Source: Cephalopachus bancanus
Lineage: Eukaryota; Chordata; Mammalia; Primates; Tarsiidae
Reading direction: 5' to 3'
NCBI GenBank assembly: GCA_027257055.1
Contig: JAPVLO010000232.1
Span: 4,526,001 to 4,590,000 of the forward strand
DNA length: 64,000 bases
Shown: piece by piece, positions 33,896 through 46,259 of the stretch
Position numbering within the stretch: position 1 is the stretch's first letter
Layout: each line of letters starts with the position of its first letter
Program-made: the position numbers and the translations under genes
Notes under the pieces: generated by a model
Database searches by the model: none
Seen by the model: only the letters and a program-made list of their open reading frames with translations
What the model was told of the DNA's origin: nothing

Positions 33896-34644
33896 GGATG
33901 GTGTCCAGAGATTTCATTCTGCCTGTGCATATTTTTCTCATCAAGCTGCCGTCAGTGTCTCCAAAAATCTTAGTGGAAAGTCGTTTCTCTTCCAATTATA
34001 CTGTTGGTGTCTCAGCAAGTACTAACAGGACAGGGAACCCTGGATCCCAGCTTTTCACGCTTCAGCATGAGCCCACATGTGGCCTCACAAAGATCAGGAC
34101 ATGGATGGCTGCTGGTCTAGGATCAGATTACATCCGAAATTCCTCAGACTTTCTCCCTTTTCCAACCAGAACAGAAGGCTTCCAAGGAACACACAGCTGA
34201 GTAGCGAGGACCATGGTCCGGGGAGTGCCAGAGCAGAGGAGGCTTGATGTTCCTGCCCACCTCATTGACACGAGGAACTCTTGTTCCTAGGAAGACTGTT
34301 TTCCAGTGTTCACCGAGATGCTCTGGTTTTCTCAAGTGTGGTTTTTACAACCTGCCTTCTGTGCATGGCTCTGATTGCTGGCAGTTGCACCACGTCCTCT
34401 GAAGGTGTAGAGTCACTCTCTGGTCTCCTTCAGCAGAATCCTCCTCCTCAGAGTGTGGAGCATGGAAGGTACGTGGACATGCCCACTCCCTCACCCCCGC
34501 TTGCTCTTGGGGGCAGGGTGATGGCAGGCCATGCTCTCATGTACCATGAAAGCAACTCCGAAGTCTCCTCAACTCTGCCTCCCGTGAGGACTGTCCTCAT
34601 GTCTGGAGCTTGCCCTGCCTCCACCCTTGCTGACCCCACCTGCC

Positions 34645-34905
34645 ATGGCAAATGTGACCGAGCACCATGTCCTGGGCTACAGCACCAGGCAGACCCAGGT
34701 TCAAGTCTCAGCTCTGACATTGTCTGGGAGACCTCAGGCACGTTTTTGGAATCTCTGAACTAGACTCAGGTTCTTAGTCTGGAAAAGGAAATATAAATAC
34801 CACCTCCCTCCCTCATCGACTTGCAACAAAGAATGGCTAGGGTGAAATGATGTGCAATGCTTACCCCAGGGCCTGGTACATGGTGGGTGCTTCAAAGCTG
34901 CTAGT
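34645..34905 (+). repeat. MIR element, nearly complete
   Basis: CAGACCCAGGTTCAAGTCTC, GACCTCAGGCACGTTTTTGG, a first-line ATAAATACCACC block, and CAGGGCCTGGTACATGGTGG appear in MIR order. Confidence 0.75.
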
Positions 34906-35889
34906 TCTCTGTGTACCAAGGCCTGTGCTCAGAGGCGGGGATGTAAAGATACGTACAACACAATCCTTTGCCCCAAGGAGCTTGCAGATGTGATGGGCGA
35001 GAGACAGAGCTTTCCTGTAGAGACTTTCCTGTGTCCAGTTGGGACTACGGCATGACCAGAAGCCTCCCAGCCCACCCCTGCTTCTTTTCAATGTCCACAT
35101 CTGACCTGTTTTGTCCCAACTGGGCAAATGGCAGAACCTCATGTGTGGGGATGACTTTCCTCACTGCCACGTCCCTGTGGTCATCCCCCAGGCAGTGGTG
35201 TCCCTGTTTGGAGGTTGTCACTTCAAGACCACTAGTTCCATGGGTTTGAGGAACTCAAGACACCACTGTCTAGAGTGTCCTGTGCCTTTCATCCACCCCA
35301 TTGTCCTGGGCCCCGTGACACACCTGCAGGACGTCTTCCCTACCAGCATCACCAAGAAGACCCCTGTGTGCTCATTGGCATTCCGTAGGAGATGTGTGGC
35401 AACACAGGGCTGATGGAAGGGTCTAAGGCATCATGAATATGAATCTCATTATGCAAATCAGTCTGGTAGATGTTGAAGATAAAAGGAAATGTTTTATTTT
35501 GTGTTCATTAAGCACTAGAGGGTATGTTCCTCTGGCTGCCGACTCATTATGCCTGTTGTGGTTAATGGGAGTTAAATTCCAACATCATATCAAGGGGGGG
35601 AAATGGTCCCTCAAGTATTTGGAAATTCCCTCCAAATTGCAGATCAAAGCTCGGTTACAAACTTCTATGCTGTCTTGCTAATGGCTTAGACTAACTGCAT
35701 TATTTGAATATTTTTCTCCGAAGGCTATGTTTCCCTAAGTAGAAATGATTGCAGAAATGCTGTAAGCATGAGAAAATGTGAGGTCTCCCCAGACCAGCAC
35801 CGTTATGAATTCTCCTCCAAGGGAGGATAGCTGGCAGTGTGCAAAGGCCTGTGTGTGTCAGAGGCTCATGCCCTCTCGCTTATGCTGGA

Positions 35890-36010
35890 CAGAACACCAA
35901 CGCGATGTCGTATGTATAAGGAAACTGAGACCAGAATGATGAAGTTACCTGCCTCAATCATCCAGCTGACAGGAGCCTCAGCAATAAGCCCCAGGTTTCT
36001 AGCTTAAACA
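35890..36010. repeat. MIR-like fragment
   Basis: GGAAACTGAGACCAGAATGA followed by GTTACCTGCCTCAATCATCC resembles the MIR 3' half. Confidence 0.5.
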
Positions 36011-37384
36011 CCTGCTAAGCCACTGTCTGGGCCCTGTCCTAGGTGCCTGCCCGAGGCCGATGCTATGAGACGTTAAGCTTGAAGCTACAGTGGGCATGGA
36101 GGAAGAACAAAGTTGAGCTAGCAAATTGCCAGAGAGGCACAACTGGTGCCCACGAGCCCGCACGAGCTCCCTGCCAACGTGACTTTCTCCTTTTCCGTGG
36201 CCCTGCTGGTAAGAAGATGCACCAGGTCACGTGGCGGGTGTGCCCTGGGAAAGAACCGCAGCATGTCAGGGAGATGGGACATGGGCAGGAAGGAGCACGT
36301 TGCTGGGCTGTGACCTCGGCAAGCCCGGGGTGGAGGCTGCACCTTGGCTGAGGCCTCACTACAGAGGTGCTTCCAGTGGCTTCCAGAAGGAAGGCCATGC
36401 CGGCCTTTATAATGCTTAGGGCAACATGTCTCCACTGTTCTCTCATTGTCCCTGAGGATGAAGTACAAAGTTGATCCCTGCCCCAAATATGGTCCCTTCC
36501 GGGACTGCTTCTAGGCCCTCAACAGGACATGGCCCAGCTTTGCATTTCCTCCCAGGACCCATTTTCCGGACCTAGGAAATACCTGTGCTATACTCCTTTG
36601 TGCTCTCTTTGGCTTGGCTCTGTCTGGCACGCAATGTGGGGCCCAGAAGGCAACGGAAATGGGTCTGCTAGGCAACACTCAGAGAAACAGCCGACTCTGC
36701 TGAGACCCCAGAGGCCGCGTTACCAAGTACCTTCTTACCAGTCAGGTACAGATGCGGGGTGAGTGCTGGGGTGGGTGCAGCAGAGTGCCGAGAAGGGCGC
36801 GTGATTCACGGAGACAGGCTGAAGGAGCTGGTCAGGGGAGCTCAGGGAGTGATGGTCGGGCACTTGGGGCTCATCCACTTGGAGCCCAAGGTCGTAAACT
36901 TCTGCAGAGTAAGAATGATTTGGTTAAAGCTAGAAACTATAACAAGGAGTAATGAAAAGACATTTGTAATAATAATGGACTGTAATTTTATCCTTATTCC
37001 TAGTCCAAGAACCCTTAAAGCACTTTATGGCTTAAGTATAATGTACAGGCTACCACGAGGTGCATTCAGGTGTACAGTGCCTTGTACTTTTGTCAAAGCC
37101 TCTGCAAAAACTACTCTTTAGTGAGAGGGTAATGGGCACTTTGCGTATCAAGTGCAGGACCCTAGCTTTGTGTTGCCTTCTGCCCACTCACCAGGGTGGT
37201 GTGGGTGGGGAATGGTGTTGTTTTGCATGGGAAAGACTACTTTCAAACTTTCCTGCTGCCACTCTCAGAGGCACTCACAATGCAGCCCCCATTCACAGAA
37301 AAAAGAAGCATCCTTTTCCCATCAGAAAAATGTGGGTCTCAGCAGACAGTTGAGACTGCGATGACTTAGCTCATACCACAGTCC

Positions 37385-37690
37385 ATCCAGCCAGCCGTCT
37401 GGGACTGATCAGGCTGCTGGGACAGCATCCCATAAACTGCATGGCCTATAACAACAGGAATGTGCTCCTCACCCTGCTAGAGGCTGGAATCCGAGATCAA
37501 GGTGCTGGCAGGTTCATTTCATAGACTGACTAACTCATGGACATGCCTGCCCGCTGCATCCTCACACGGTGGAAGGGGCGGGGAGCCTCCATACCCTGTT
37601 TACAGAGCCCTCGGCTCTCACCTCCAAAGGCCCTGGGGCGAGACTTTCAGTAGATGGACCTTGGTGAGATGCAGGCATTCAGCCCAAAGC
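37385..37690. repeat. Old mammalian interspersed repeat, class not assigned
   Basis: GGCTGCTGGGACAGCATCCC, GAGGCTGGAATCCGAGATCA, a diverged CTGGCAGGTTC and CATCCTCACACGGTGGAAGG match the common repeat that reads gctgctataacaaaatacc ... gctgggaagtccaagatcaag ... tcctcacatggtggaagg. Confidence 0.6.
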
Positions 37691-37864
37691 ACGAGTGGAT
37701 GAGGCAGGGCTGCAGCCAGACACACCACGTTTTCTACCCTGCTCCTGTCCAGACTGAAGTGGGGGGACTTGACCATGCCTTCCCTTTCTCTGGACCTCAG
37801 CGTTCTCAGCCTCGGTTTGAGGAGGCAAATCCTCATCCTCTTTCTGACTAGTGGACTGCAGAAT

Positions 37865-38625
37865 GGGTGAGCATTTTGCTGTTCCCTCTGCTTGGAGTGT
37901 TCCTTTCTCAATTATCCGTGACATGTCCTCACTTCATGCAGACTCTGCTCAAATGGCGGCTTATCAGAGAGACTGCACCTGGTCATCCTGCTAAAATAGC
38001 AGCACTCCTGTCACTCTCAGCCCCTCAGTCCTCTTTACTTAAGCATACTCCATTCTCCCAGATAGAAGCAGAGAAGCTCTCTAAAAGGAAAGGTATTTAT
38101 TTGGGAATATAGCATTGCCACGGGAACACGTGTGCCACTGTAAAACATGTGAGTATTCAGGGAGATGAAGACAAAGCCTTTCAAGGAAAAGCGAGGAGGA
38201 TTGCATCATTGTTTTGAACTCATTATCCTTGCCTATACGGAGAGCAACAAGGCTGATGCCAGTCCTGGGTTGCACAGGCAGCTACTGGGCAGAGGCCCTT
38301 GCAGGTGCATTTCTGTGCAAGGCTGTGTTTTTTGCAGTCTTCTGTGATTGTTCTTGTTATCTGGCATGCACGTGTGAAAACCCTCTCTTCACGACCTTCC
38401 CAGCTCTATTTGTCAGGGTATTTTTTAAACATTAGTGACTTCATTTTGATTCTGACACCTCACAGTTGTCAATATCGCAAATTATTATATTCATATTATA
38501 GCTGGGTTTTTTCCTGTTCGCTTTGACTTGAATGTAAGCCCCTTGAGGACAGGGACTTTGTTCTGTTTACTGCAGCATCACTGGCCACTCACAGCACTTG
38601 CTTAGTAAATGTTAACAAGGTAAAT
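37865..38625 (+). repeat. L2 3' portion with an interior unmatched stretch
   Basis: Early part: CTGTTCCCTCTGCTTGGAGT and a CAGACTCTGCTCAAATGGCG block. Late part: TTGAATGTAAGCCCCTTGAG, GGACTTTGTTCTGTTTACTG and a GCTTAGTAAATGTTAAC end. About 350 bp in between (38055-38400) does not match L2 and may be an insertion. Confidence 0.7.
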
Positions 38626-38794
38626 GGACCTGATGTACCTTGGCTTCTCAAATAAAGAAACCTCATAAATTGCATGTGGAGTTTATGTCTGCAGTATGTC
38701 CTTTAATCTCTTACAATTCAGACTCTTTCAGTAGTCTTGAGGTCATGTTAGAGGCACAAAGTTACAACTTGAGGCCAAAAAAAAAAAAATTTGT

Positions 38795-39065
38795 GTTTTG
38801 AGTTGGAGTCTCACTCTGTCAATCATGGCTCACCACAGCCTCAACCTCCTGGGCTCAGATGACCCTCCTGCCACAGCCCCCAATTAGCTGGGACTACAGG
38901 CATGCACCACCACGCCTGGGTACTTTTTTTGATGTTTTTTTTTTTTTATAGAGACGAGATCTTGCTATATTGCCCAGGCTGATCTTGAACTCCTGGACAA
39001 GCAGTCCTCTTGCCTCAGTCTCCCAGAGTGCTGGGATTACAAATGTGAGCCACTGCACCTGATGG
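38795..39065 (-). mobile_element. Alu, diverged, with internal deletion
   Basis: GAGTTGGAGTCTCACTCTGT is followed directly by CAATCATGGCTCACCACAGC, so the usual 30 bp between them is missing. It ends GAGCCACTGCACCTGATGG. An A-run, not a T-run, precedes it. Confidence 0.85.
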
Positions 39066-39240
39066 CTTGAGAAAAATTTACGTGGCAGGAGCCAGATTAA
39101 AACCCAGAGCTCCTGAGTCCTTAGGGATGTCTTTGGTCCTCGGGTGTCTCTTCCAGAGTCCGGGTTTTATCTTTCTGATCTCTTTGCCGCCTTCATGAAG
39201 TGGTAGCGTTGCAAGAAGGCTCTTGAAAAACTTCATGTAT

Positions 39241-39535
39241 GGCCAGGCTCGGTGCCTCAGCCTGTAATCCCACGCTTTGGGAGACCGAGGTGAGTGGATT
39301 GGTGAGTGGATTGCCCGAGCCCGTGGGTTTGAGACCTGCCTGGGCAACTTGGCAAGACCTCATCTCTACAATAAATCAAAAAATTAGCTGGGCATGTTAG
39401 CGCACACCTGTAGTTCCAGCTACTTGGAAGGCTGAGGTGGAAGGATTGCTGGAGCCCAGCAGGTCGAGCCTGCAGTGACTGGCAGGCGGCCACTGCACTC
39501 CAGTCTGGGTAACTCAAAAAAAAGAAAAAAAAAAC
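39241..39535 (+). mobile_element. Alu with internal 12-bp duplication
   Basis: GGCCAGGCTCGGTGCCTCAG at the start and CTACAATAAATCAAAAAATT in the centre, ending AACTCAAAAAAAAG. CTTCATGTAT/CTTCATGCAT flank it. GGTGAGTGGATT occurs twice in tandem at 39289-39312. Confidence 0.95.
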
Positions 39536-40994
39536 CTTCATGCATAATTGGGTAAGTGTGTAAGTGACGATCTCATCATAGGAATATCCATAACTCTGGG
39601 CCAACTCCTCTCAGTCTCTAATTACAGATACCCAAAGTCCCTGGCACAGGCTGTGTGCACAATACATGCTTCACCCGGCTGTCAACCTCACCACTCTGAG
39701 GAGCTGCAGGGAGGCGGGTGGCTTCTGGACCTCTGTTTTCCATCAGGTGAAGACTTAACGGCCATTCACAAGGCTGGGGTAAGTTTCACACCGAGCTTCC
39801 AGGACTGTCTCAGCTCGCCATTTGCTGATGTGTCAAGAGGGGCCCAGAGCTTCCTTCTCTAGTCCTTCTACTGGCTGTGTCAACACCATTTTTATTATTG
39901 TCACTAATGCAGAGTCAACAATATGCCAGCTAGCAGTCCGGGGACTCAGCGGAGGCACACGTCCTTGGCCAGAGACCGCACGGGGGAATTTTAGCAGGAG
40001 ATTTGAGAGGCTGAGCCACATGTGACTGTGGCTGTTGTCCTGGGAAATGAGGCCATGACATCCCAGCCGCTGGCCAGCCTCTGAAGCCACTGTCCTCATT
40101 TGCAGGGAGTTCAGGGGAGACCAGTTGGCCAAAGACCCGAAAACAAAACCTCCCGAGACACCGTGAGGCCCGGGTGATAGAGAACGGGCAGGATCGGCGT
40201 CCTCCCCCATAAATGAACCCACCCTGCACACTCAGGTTTGGTGTCTTGCTTTGTTGGCAGCCTGCCTGACTTTGCCCAGTGGCTCAGCGAGTAAGGCCAG
40301 CCCCTTAGTCCTGCTCCTGACTTGGAAATGCTGAAGAAGTGATGAACGAATAGAGACCCCGGAGCCCCACGTCTTCCTTCAATCTGCAGTTATTTCTTCT
40401 CCTTAGACTCCCCCGCCCATCTCCTTATAAGACCCCAGTGCAGTTGGGGAAGGTCAGGTTAGAAACATGAGAAGAAAACAGCCAGGCGTCTCTCTTGTGG
40501 GGAAGCCCAACTGGGAGGCTGTGCCACCATCCCCACGGAGGCAGGAAGCAATTAAGCGGTCCCTCCACTCCACTTTTCTGGCAGTCAAATCTTTCCTCTC
40601 GGTCCTTCACTGGGCAGGGAGGAGGGAACACAGGAAGCAATCTGAGGGAGCAGGAAGGCTCGCGTTCTACATTTTGTGAAAAAAGTGCTGCAGACAGACA
40701 GGTCTTGGCTCCCAAGGTGGGGTGGGACTGTGTCTGAGTGCACAGGTGTGCAGCGCCATTTGAAACCCTGAGAGTGACTGAGCCCACGGAGGTGAGGCCT
40801 GGACCTGGCAATCGCAGGAAGTCCCCTCCACTTGCAGGAAATTTAGAGGTGACTTGTATGCTAGATGTGTGCCTATGTTTCCATTGTGAACATGCCCAGG
40901 AAACAAAGCCTGAGATTGAAGGCAGCAGAGTGTATGTGTGTTTTTTGAGCAGTGGGTGGATTGATGATTTTAATTGAATTGGGCTTGTGTGATT

Positions 40995-41165
40995 ATTTCT
41001 CAAGTAAAATTTTTAATTTTCCTTTTAGTTGACAAATAACAATCATATATGTTGGTGGGGCACAATGTGATGTTCTAATTCATGTTTACATTGTGGGATG
41101 ATCAGATCAAGCCAATTCACATACTCATCACCTCACATACTTACCAATTGAAAGTGACCTTTGGG
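40995..41165 (-). repeat. L1M 3' UTR fragment
   Basis: The plus strand has GGGGCACAATGTGATGTTCT, a TTTACATTGTGGGATGATCA block and CATCACCTCACATACTTACC. These are reverse-complement landmarks of old L1 3' UTRs. Confidence 0.7.
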
Positions 41166-41169
41166 GTCT

Positions 41170-42470
41170 CTCTCTCAAGCCTCAATTTAGGAACGTGTGA
41201 AGTTGGTCTATCAGGTAAATGGGGCTTTAATTTTAGTGTCCAACCTTGAAGGTGGGGAGATGTGTGTAGCCATGGGAAAAGCAGAATTTGGAATCAGATG
41301 GATCTGCCTTCAAAGGGACTCTGTTCCCCTTGGCTGTCAAGACCTGTGACCTGTGCATGCTGTTTTAAAGCCTTCATCTTCAACTTTACCTTCAGTTTCT
41401 TCACTCACAAACAGGGAACAGCAGCACCCACCTCACCTAACAGCGCTTACCAATGTGCTGGGTGTAGGCTTGGCTGGAGCACGCCCATCTGACTTCAGCC
41501 TCCCCCACCCCATCCCCTTGGAAGTCGTCCCCTAGAACACAGCCAAGGTCAGTGGAGAGGGCCTATCTGATGGACCAGAGAGCAACTACTGGCCAAACCT
41601 CTGGGGACGCTCTCACAGGGCCACACGGAGCCCAGAGCCACGGAGGCTCCTGTGGCCCACGGAAGTCTCAGGGCAGCAGCACACTCACACCGGCTTCGTT
41701 TCAGATCCATCCTGGAGGGTTCCTCTTCAGGGCTGCAGTGTGACCGTGGGAAGCCAGCCTGGCCTGGGTGAGCATGTCTGCATTTTCTGCTGGGACAGGG
41801 CCATGTGCCTCCTGGGCTCCCAGGCAGAGGGAGGGGCAGAACAATGGCAGAAAGCACTACTCTCACAGTGATGGGTGGGCGGAGCGTGGACTGGACTGGG
41901 GAATGCACAGGGAGGGTCCTGCTCACCTCCCGGGGCACACAGACTGAGCATCACTTCCAGCCCCCACTTTGGAGGGGCAAGTGCTCATTCTCTGTTGCAA
42001 AGAAGGGGAGACCTTGCTCCCCTGTTTCCTCCTCCACCCTCTCAGCTTGTCTCATAACTTTACCCTTGAATTCAAGTTTTTCAAAAATGCAAGTGGGAAA
42101 ATCACTTCCTCAAGCTGACAGCCTCCACAATCCCTAGAAACACTGATGCCAGGCGCAGTTTAACAGCCACACAGGACTTACTCCTGCAGGAGGCTTCTTG
42201 GTATGAGAGGGTGCAGTGCTTGGGAATGAAGAGAGGGCGAGAGCTGGTGGGAAAGGTAGGAGGACTCACGGGAAGCAGAGAAGGGGTTCCCTTCATGAGG
42301 AGTGGGATTTGGGGACGGAGAGGAATAAAGAGAGTGGTTGGGAGCCCTGCTTGCTCTCAGTTGTACTGGGGACCCAAAAAAATCAGAACCATCTTTTGGA
42401 GGGTGGGCCCTTTGGAGTATCACCTTCCCCTTCCTCCCCATGAATGTTCTAGGAACCCATGGGCATCCAT
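41170..42470. other. Unclassified flank
   Basis: GC-moderate sequence with short open frames on both strands and no family resemblance. I see no element or gene here. Confidence 0.5.
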
Positions 42471-42479
42471 GGGCCAGCT

Positions 42480-42925
42480 AGCATTGTTGTGCATCATGAT
42501 TTGTGGAAGAAACATCCCGAGTTGTTGCAAACAGGTGACTGGCTCTTCCACCATGACAAGGCACCTGCCCAACCCAGGAACTGAGTGCTTAGCAGTTTTT
42601 GACCAAAAACGGCAAGACCCCTGTGCCCCACCCTCCCTATTAACCTGATCTTGCTCTGATGGACATTTTTTGTTTGTTTCCCTGTATGAAAAAATCCTTA
42701 AAGGGAAATGTTTTGCCAATGTGGAAGAGGTGAAACAAAATGGCAGAAGCACTAAAAGGCATCAAAACTGATGCGTTCAGAAACTGTTTTGAGCAGTGGA
42801 CAAAGCGTTTCAACAGATGTATTGCATCAAATGAAGAGTGCTTTGAAGGTGGCTGAAATTTAAACATATAAGAATAAGTACACAGTTCTCAATAAATAAA
42901 TCCAGATTTTTTTGGGGGGACTCCC
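42480..42925 (+). pseudogene. Mariner transposase relic, plus-strand copy
   Basis: 3' part of a Tc1/mariner element. A segment near 42537-42563 reads D-W-L-F-H-H-D-K-A-P-A, the mariner HHDNAPAH motif. The reading then shifts frame repeatedly through LKGKCFANVEEVKQ (42694-42735 region). It ends with the element terminus AAATCCAGATTTTTTTGGGG. Several frameshifts and stops make it non-functional. A related copy lies at 50261-50720 in the opposite orientation. Confidence 0.85.
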
Positions 42926-43094
42926 CCACGCCCCGCCGTAGAAGGCAATCTCTTTTCTGCCTCCTCATAGCATTTGCAGACACATGTGTGCCAAAGCTTT
43001 CTGTGAGCACAGCTGTGTTTCTTTTGAATGCAGCCACGCATAGGGATACACTTTAAACAGACAGTAGAAATCCACAGCCATGAGCCATGGTTCT

Positions 43095-43190
43095 GCTCTC
43101 TGATCGTAACCCTCCACACCCATTCATTCACTTAATGCTTGTGCAGTCTTACATTTATCTCCATTTCACAGAGGAAAACCCAACGTCGGA
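43095..43190. repeat. MIR-like fragment
   Basis: CATTCATTCACTTAATGCTT and TTATCTCCATTTCACAGAGG are MIR/L2-like blocks. Confidence 0.4.
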
Positions 43191-43199
43191 GTCCACGTG

Positions 43200-45145
43200 G
43201 ATGGGGGTTATGTGGGGCAGAAGTCCAGTCTCTGGTCCGGTGAGACTCTGCCACACTCCTGAAGGTCTTCCTTATGTTCAGAGCTGCTGTTTTTGGAAGC
43301 AGCTGAAACTCAGGCTGGCGGGAGTCCCCTGCATGAGCTCAGTCCGGGGTGGGCGAAGTCGGTACCTGAATTGAGTAGCAACCACTGTGTAAATCCACAC
43401 AGCGCTCCTGTACCCAGTGAGAGGCCTCCTAGAAGTGCACTTCTGGATTCATAGCTACTCCCTTGAGTGAAGAATTCCATGGATTAATTATTTCTCCGGA
43501 GACTGCCGATGCCTTGGTGACATGCCCATTCTCTCAAAACTTGGAAAAGTGAACATGAGCAAAGAAAATCAGCAAATCCAAGATGTGGTCAAGGGCAAGA
43601 ACAGATGCCTCATTGCTATCCAGGGACAGAAACAAAAGGACAGCATATGTACCTCAGAGTGTGCTTCAGATATTTTTCTGATGGATTTATGAGAAGTCCA
43701 CCCCACCCCATCAATAAAATCAGGGCATCAGAGAACACAGTGGGGAGGACGGTATGGTCCATCAAGACACAACTCCTCTCTCGTTCCTGAAATCAGAGGG
43801 CAGAGGTGGGAGAGATGGATAGTAGACATTCAACACTAGAAGGAATTTTGAAAAGTCATCTAGTCTGTCCCCCTAAATCATCTGAGGCAGGTTCACTTTA
43901 TTTTGAAAGTCCCCCAGGGAAGGACACTTGGCAACCTCTTTTTTTGGTAGAGAACCATTGCGGTGTTAACAACTCTCACTCATTGGAAGGCGAATCCCCC
44001 CAATTCATCACCTGCCACAGAAAACACAAGCCAGTGAAGTCTATCTATCCACTCAGGATTGGTGTCTTTGGTCCTCTTGACCACGATTCCAGGGATGACA
44101 CATACCTGCTTCCAAGACGGCCATGAGGCAGTCTGCTGATGGGGTTGGCTCCAGGTTTAGGGAGAAGAGAAAGCAAAACCACTGAGCACCATGGGACACG
44201 CGATCCTGCAGACAGATGAAGGTCAGCCTCGGCGTGAGAGTCTAGGCTGGTCCGGCATAACTAGGACAGGGAGAGGCCAAGGGGTGGTGGAGTAGAGAGC
44301 CACTGTAGAGTCACTCTGAAACAGTCCAGGGAGACAGAAGAGCAGCTGGGGATAGCTGACACAGTAGGAGATTTGGGGAAGGACTGGGAGTGCCTTGCGT
44401 TGTAACCTGTGCCGCAGAGGGTCATATCAGAATATGTACATCTATGCGGGATGCTTGCATGAAACCCACTGTCGTCCCGCAGCTGGACAAGTAAATGACA
44501 TATAAAAGACAAGTCCAGGGGTAGCAAGGACGGGCCTTCCTGAGAAAGGGAGAACTGTGGTTCTGGTGGTGGCTGGACCAGGGAGGCGGTCAATTATGGA
44601 CGGGGAGCTGGGCCACCCGGACAGGCTTCTGTGGTCAGGAGAGAATGCAGCTCACCCCTACATTCAGTACAGCAGCCGCGTTGGTCTTTGTGACATCCCA
44701 CACTGACTTTAGACATCACTGTGTAAGAATTTTTCATGCTGGCAGGTGGAAAGAAAATGCAAATGTGGAAAGAAACCAAGGTGACCGAGGGAAAGTAGGC
44801 TTCAATGAGTTCAAGGCAGCCTAGACTGGCGAAACACAGGTGGGTCATTTGGAAGCCAGAAATAGTCCTTCTCTTCATTAAACGGGAGATGTTCCAACCA
44901 CGGTGTTACTATTGCTGCTACTGTTACCACTACTAACTCAACATAACTGAAACGTAGTAGGCTCTGAGTGCTTTTCCAAGACCAAATACCAGAATGGATG
45001 CCTATGTGTATGTGGAGCAAATCTTGAACAATTCCTTTAGAGCCAAACAAAGACCAGCAGGGAAGGAGACAGGAAAGTGAAGGGAAAGAGGACCAAGGGC
45101 TGCTCCTTGTGCATCCTCATGTGCCCTGCATCTTAGTGGAATGTC
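43200..45145. other. Unclassified flank
   Basis: No gene or clear element, except a possible MIR piece at 44880-45010 (GTTACTATTGCTGCTACTGT ... AGTAGGCTCTGAGTGC). Confidence 0.5.
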
Positions 45146-45149
45146 CTGG

Positions 45150-45348
45150 ATGGATGGGTGGGTGGGTGGATGGGTGAATGCATGGGCAGGTGGGCAAATG
45201 GGCAGATGGGTGGGTGGGTGGGTGAGTGGATGGGTGGGCGGGCAGATGGATAGTTGGATGGACGGGGGGTGGCTGGGTGGGTGAATGGATGGGTAGGTGA
45301 ATGGATGGATGAATGGATGCAGAGTTGGGGGATGGATGGATGGATGTT
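45150..45348 (+). repeat. (TGGG/TGGA)n degenerate tetranucleotide repeat
   Basis: About 200 bp of TGGA, TGGG, TGAA and related units. It includes GGTGGGTGGGTGGGTGAG, which has enough G-runs for a G-quadruplex. Confidence 0.93.
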
Positions 45349-45519
45349 TAGAGTCTAGAGTAAAAAGTCTATCTGGAATACTTATAAAACATCAAGGGGT
45401 GGGAAGGAAAATGGGGCTAGTGCCATCTTTAGCTGTGTCTGACAGATGCCTTCTGGGACACCACCAACCCCACACCTCCACAAGTCGACCTTCGGTCAGT
45501 GTTGGTTTAAGCTACTAAA

Positions 45520-45955
45520 TCTTCTGGCAGCTTTTATTCCAGTTGCCAACTCCCTCCTTCCCACTGTGTGTCACCCACTTGTCACACGTTCTCTATTCCT
45601 CTACAGCTGTTCCCTCTCAGACTTCCTAGTTGATTTCCTCTTCCTCAGCTCTAAATTTAGGACTTGTCCAGCTCCATCACTGTGCTTTCTCCCTGGGTGA
45701 CCACACCTATTCCCGTTATCTGAAAAATAAAAACACTCCCTGATCTTGGCAGCTCTCAGTTGCATCATCTAGTCAGACCTTCCCTTCTGAGCCTACCTAC
45801 AGTGGCCTGGTCTTCAGCTCCACTGGACGTCTCAGAGACACTGACGCCCTGTGTGGCCAAAGCAGTGTGCTGTTCCCTCTGCCCGGTTGTGCCTGCTCCA
45901 GGGCTTCCTGTTTTGTCGCTAGTGTTAGGTCATGAAGACGAGTGGGTAGGAAAAG
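45520..45955 (+). repeat. L2-like fragment, left of an insertion
   Basis: CTCCCTGGGTGACCACACCT and GTGCTGTTCCCTCTGCCCGG fit L2 3' UTR style. It is probably related to the L2 at 46260. Confidence 0.4.
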
Positions 45956-45959
45956 AGAG

Positions 45960-46255
45960 ATAGGAGACGGGCAGCTCAACAGCAACACAGGCTTATTCTG
46001 AGGCAGAGAACCTGCGGGGGGCACTCCAGATAGCTGAAGCCTGCTACTGTTGCAGGCTAGGGTGGTTATAAGGCTTGGGGGGAAATTTTTGCTGTTGGAG
46101 TTGCTAGGGGGGAACTAAGGCTTGTGGTAAAGTAAGTTGAGAGGAAACCTTGCGGTTAGGCTAGGTGTAGGCGTTGCCGCCTAGCCTAGTTGATAATTTT
46201 CCATCCCGGGGCAGCTAGCAAAGGGGTGGGGCTGTCTAAAATGGTGTCACCTGGG
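45960..46255. repeat. Unclassified insert between L2-like segments
   Basis: G-rich on this strand (GGCTTATTCTGAGGCAGAGA, GCCTGCTACTGTTGCAGGCT), with the short palindromic piece AGCCTGCTACTGTTGCAGGCT partly overlapping. It looks like a low-copy LTR or SINE remnant, but I cannot name it. Confidence 0.35.
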
Positions 46256-46259
46256 CTAA

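Larger units (their letters stand above)
33900..37380. other. Gene-free flank, mostly unclassified
   Basis: Apart from MIR-like pieces at about 34645-34905 and 35890-36010, I recognise nothing here. The plus-strand open frame at 34281-34763 (160 codons) covers the first MIR and has no family resemblance. Confidence 0.6.

Noticed and set aside
34281..34763. 160-codon plus frame
   Set aside because: Overlaps a MIR element and has no recognisable domain.
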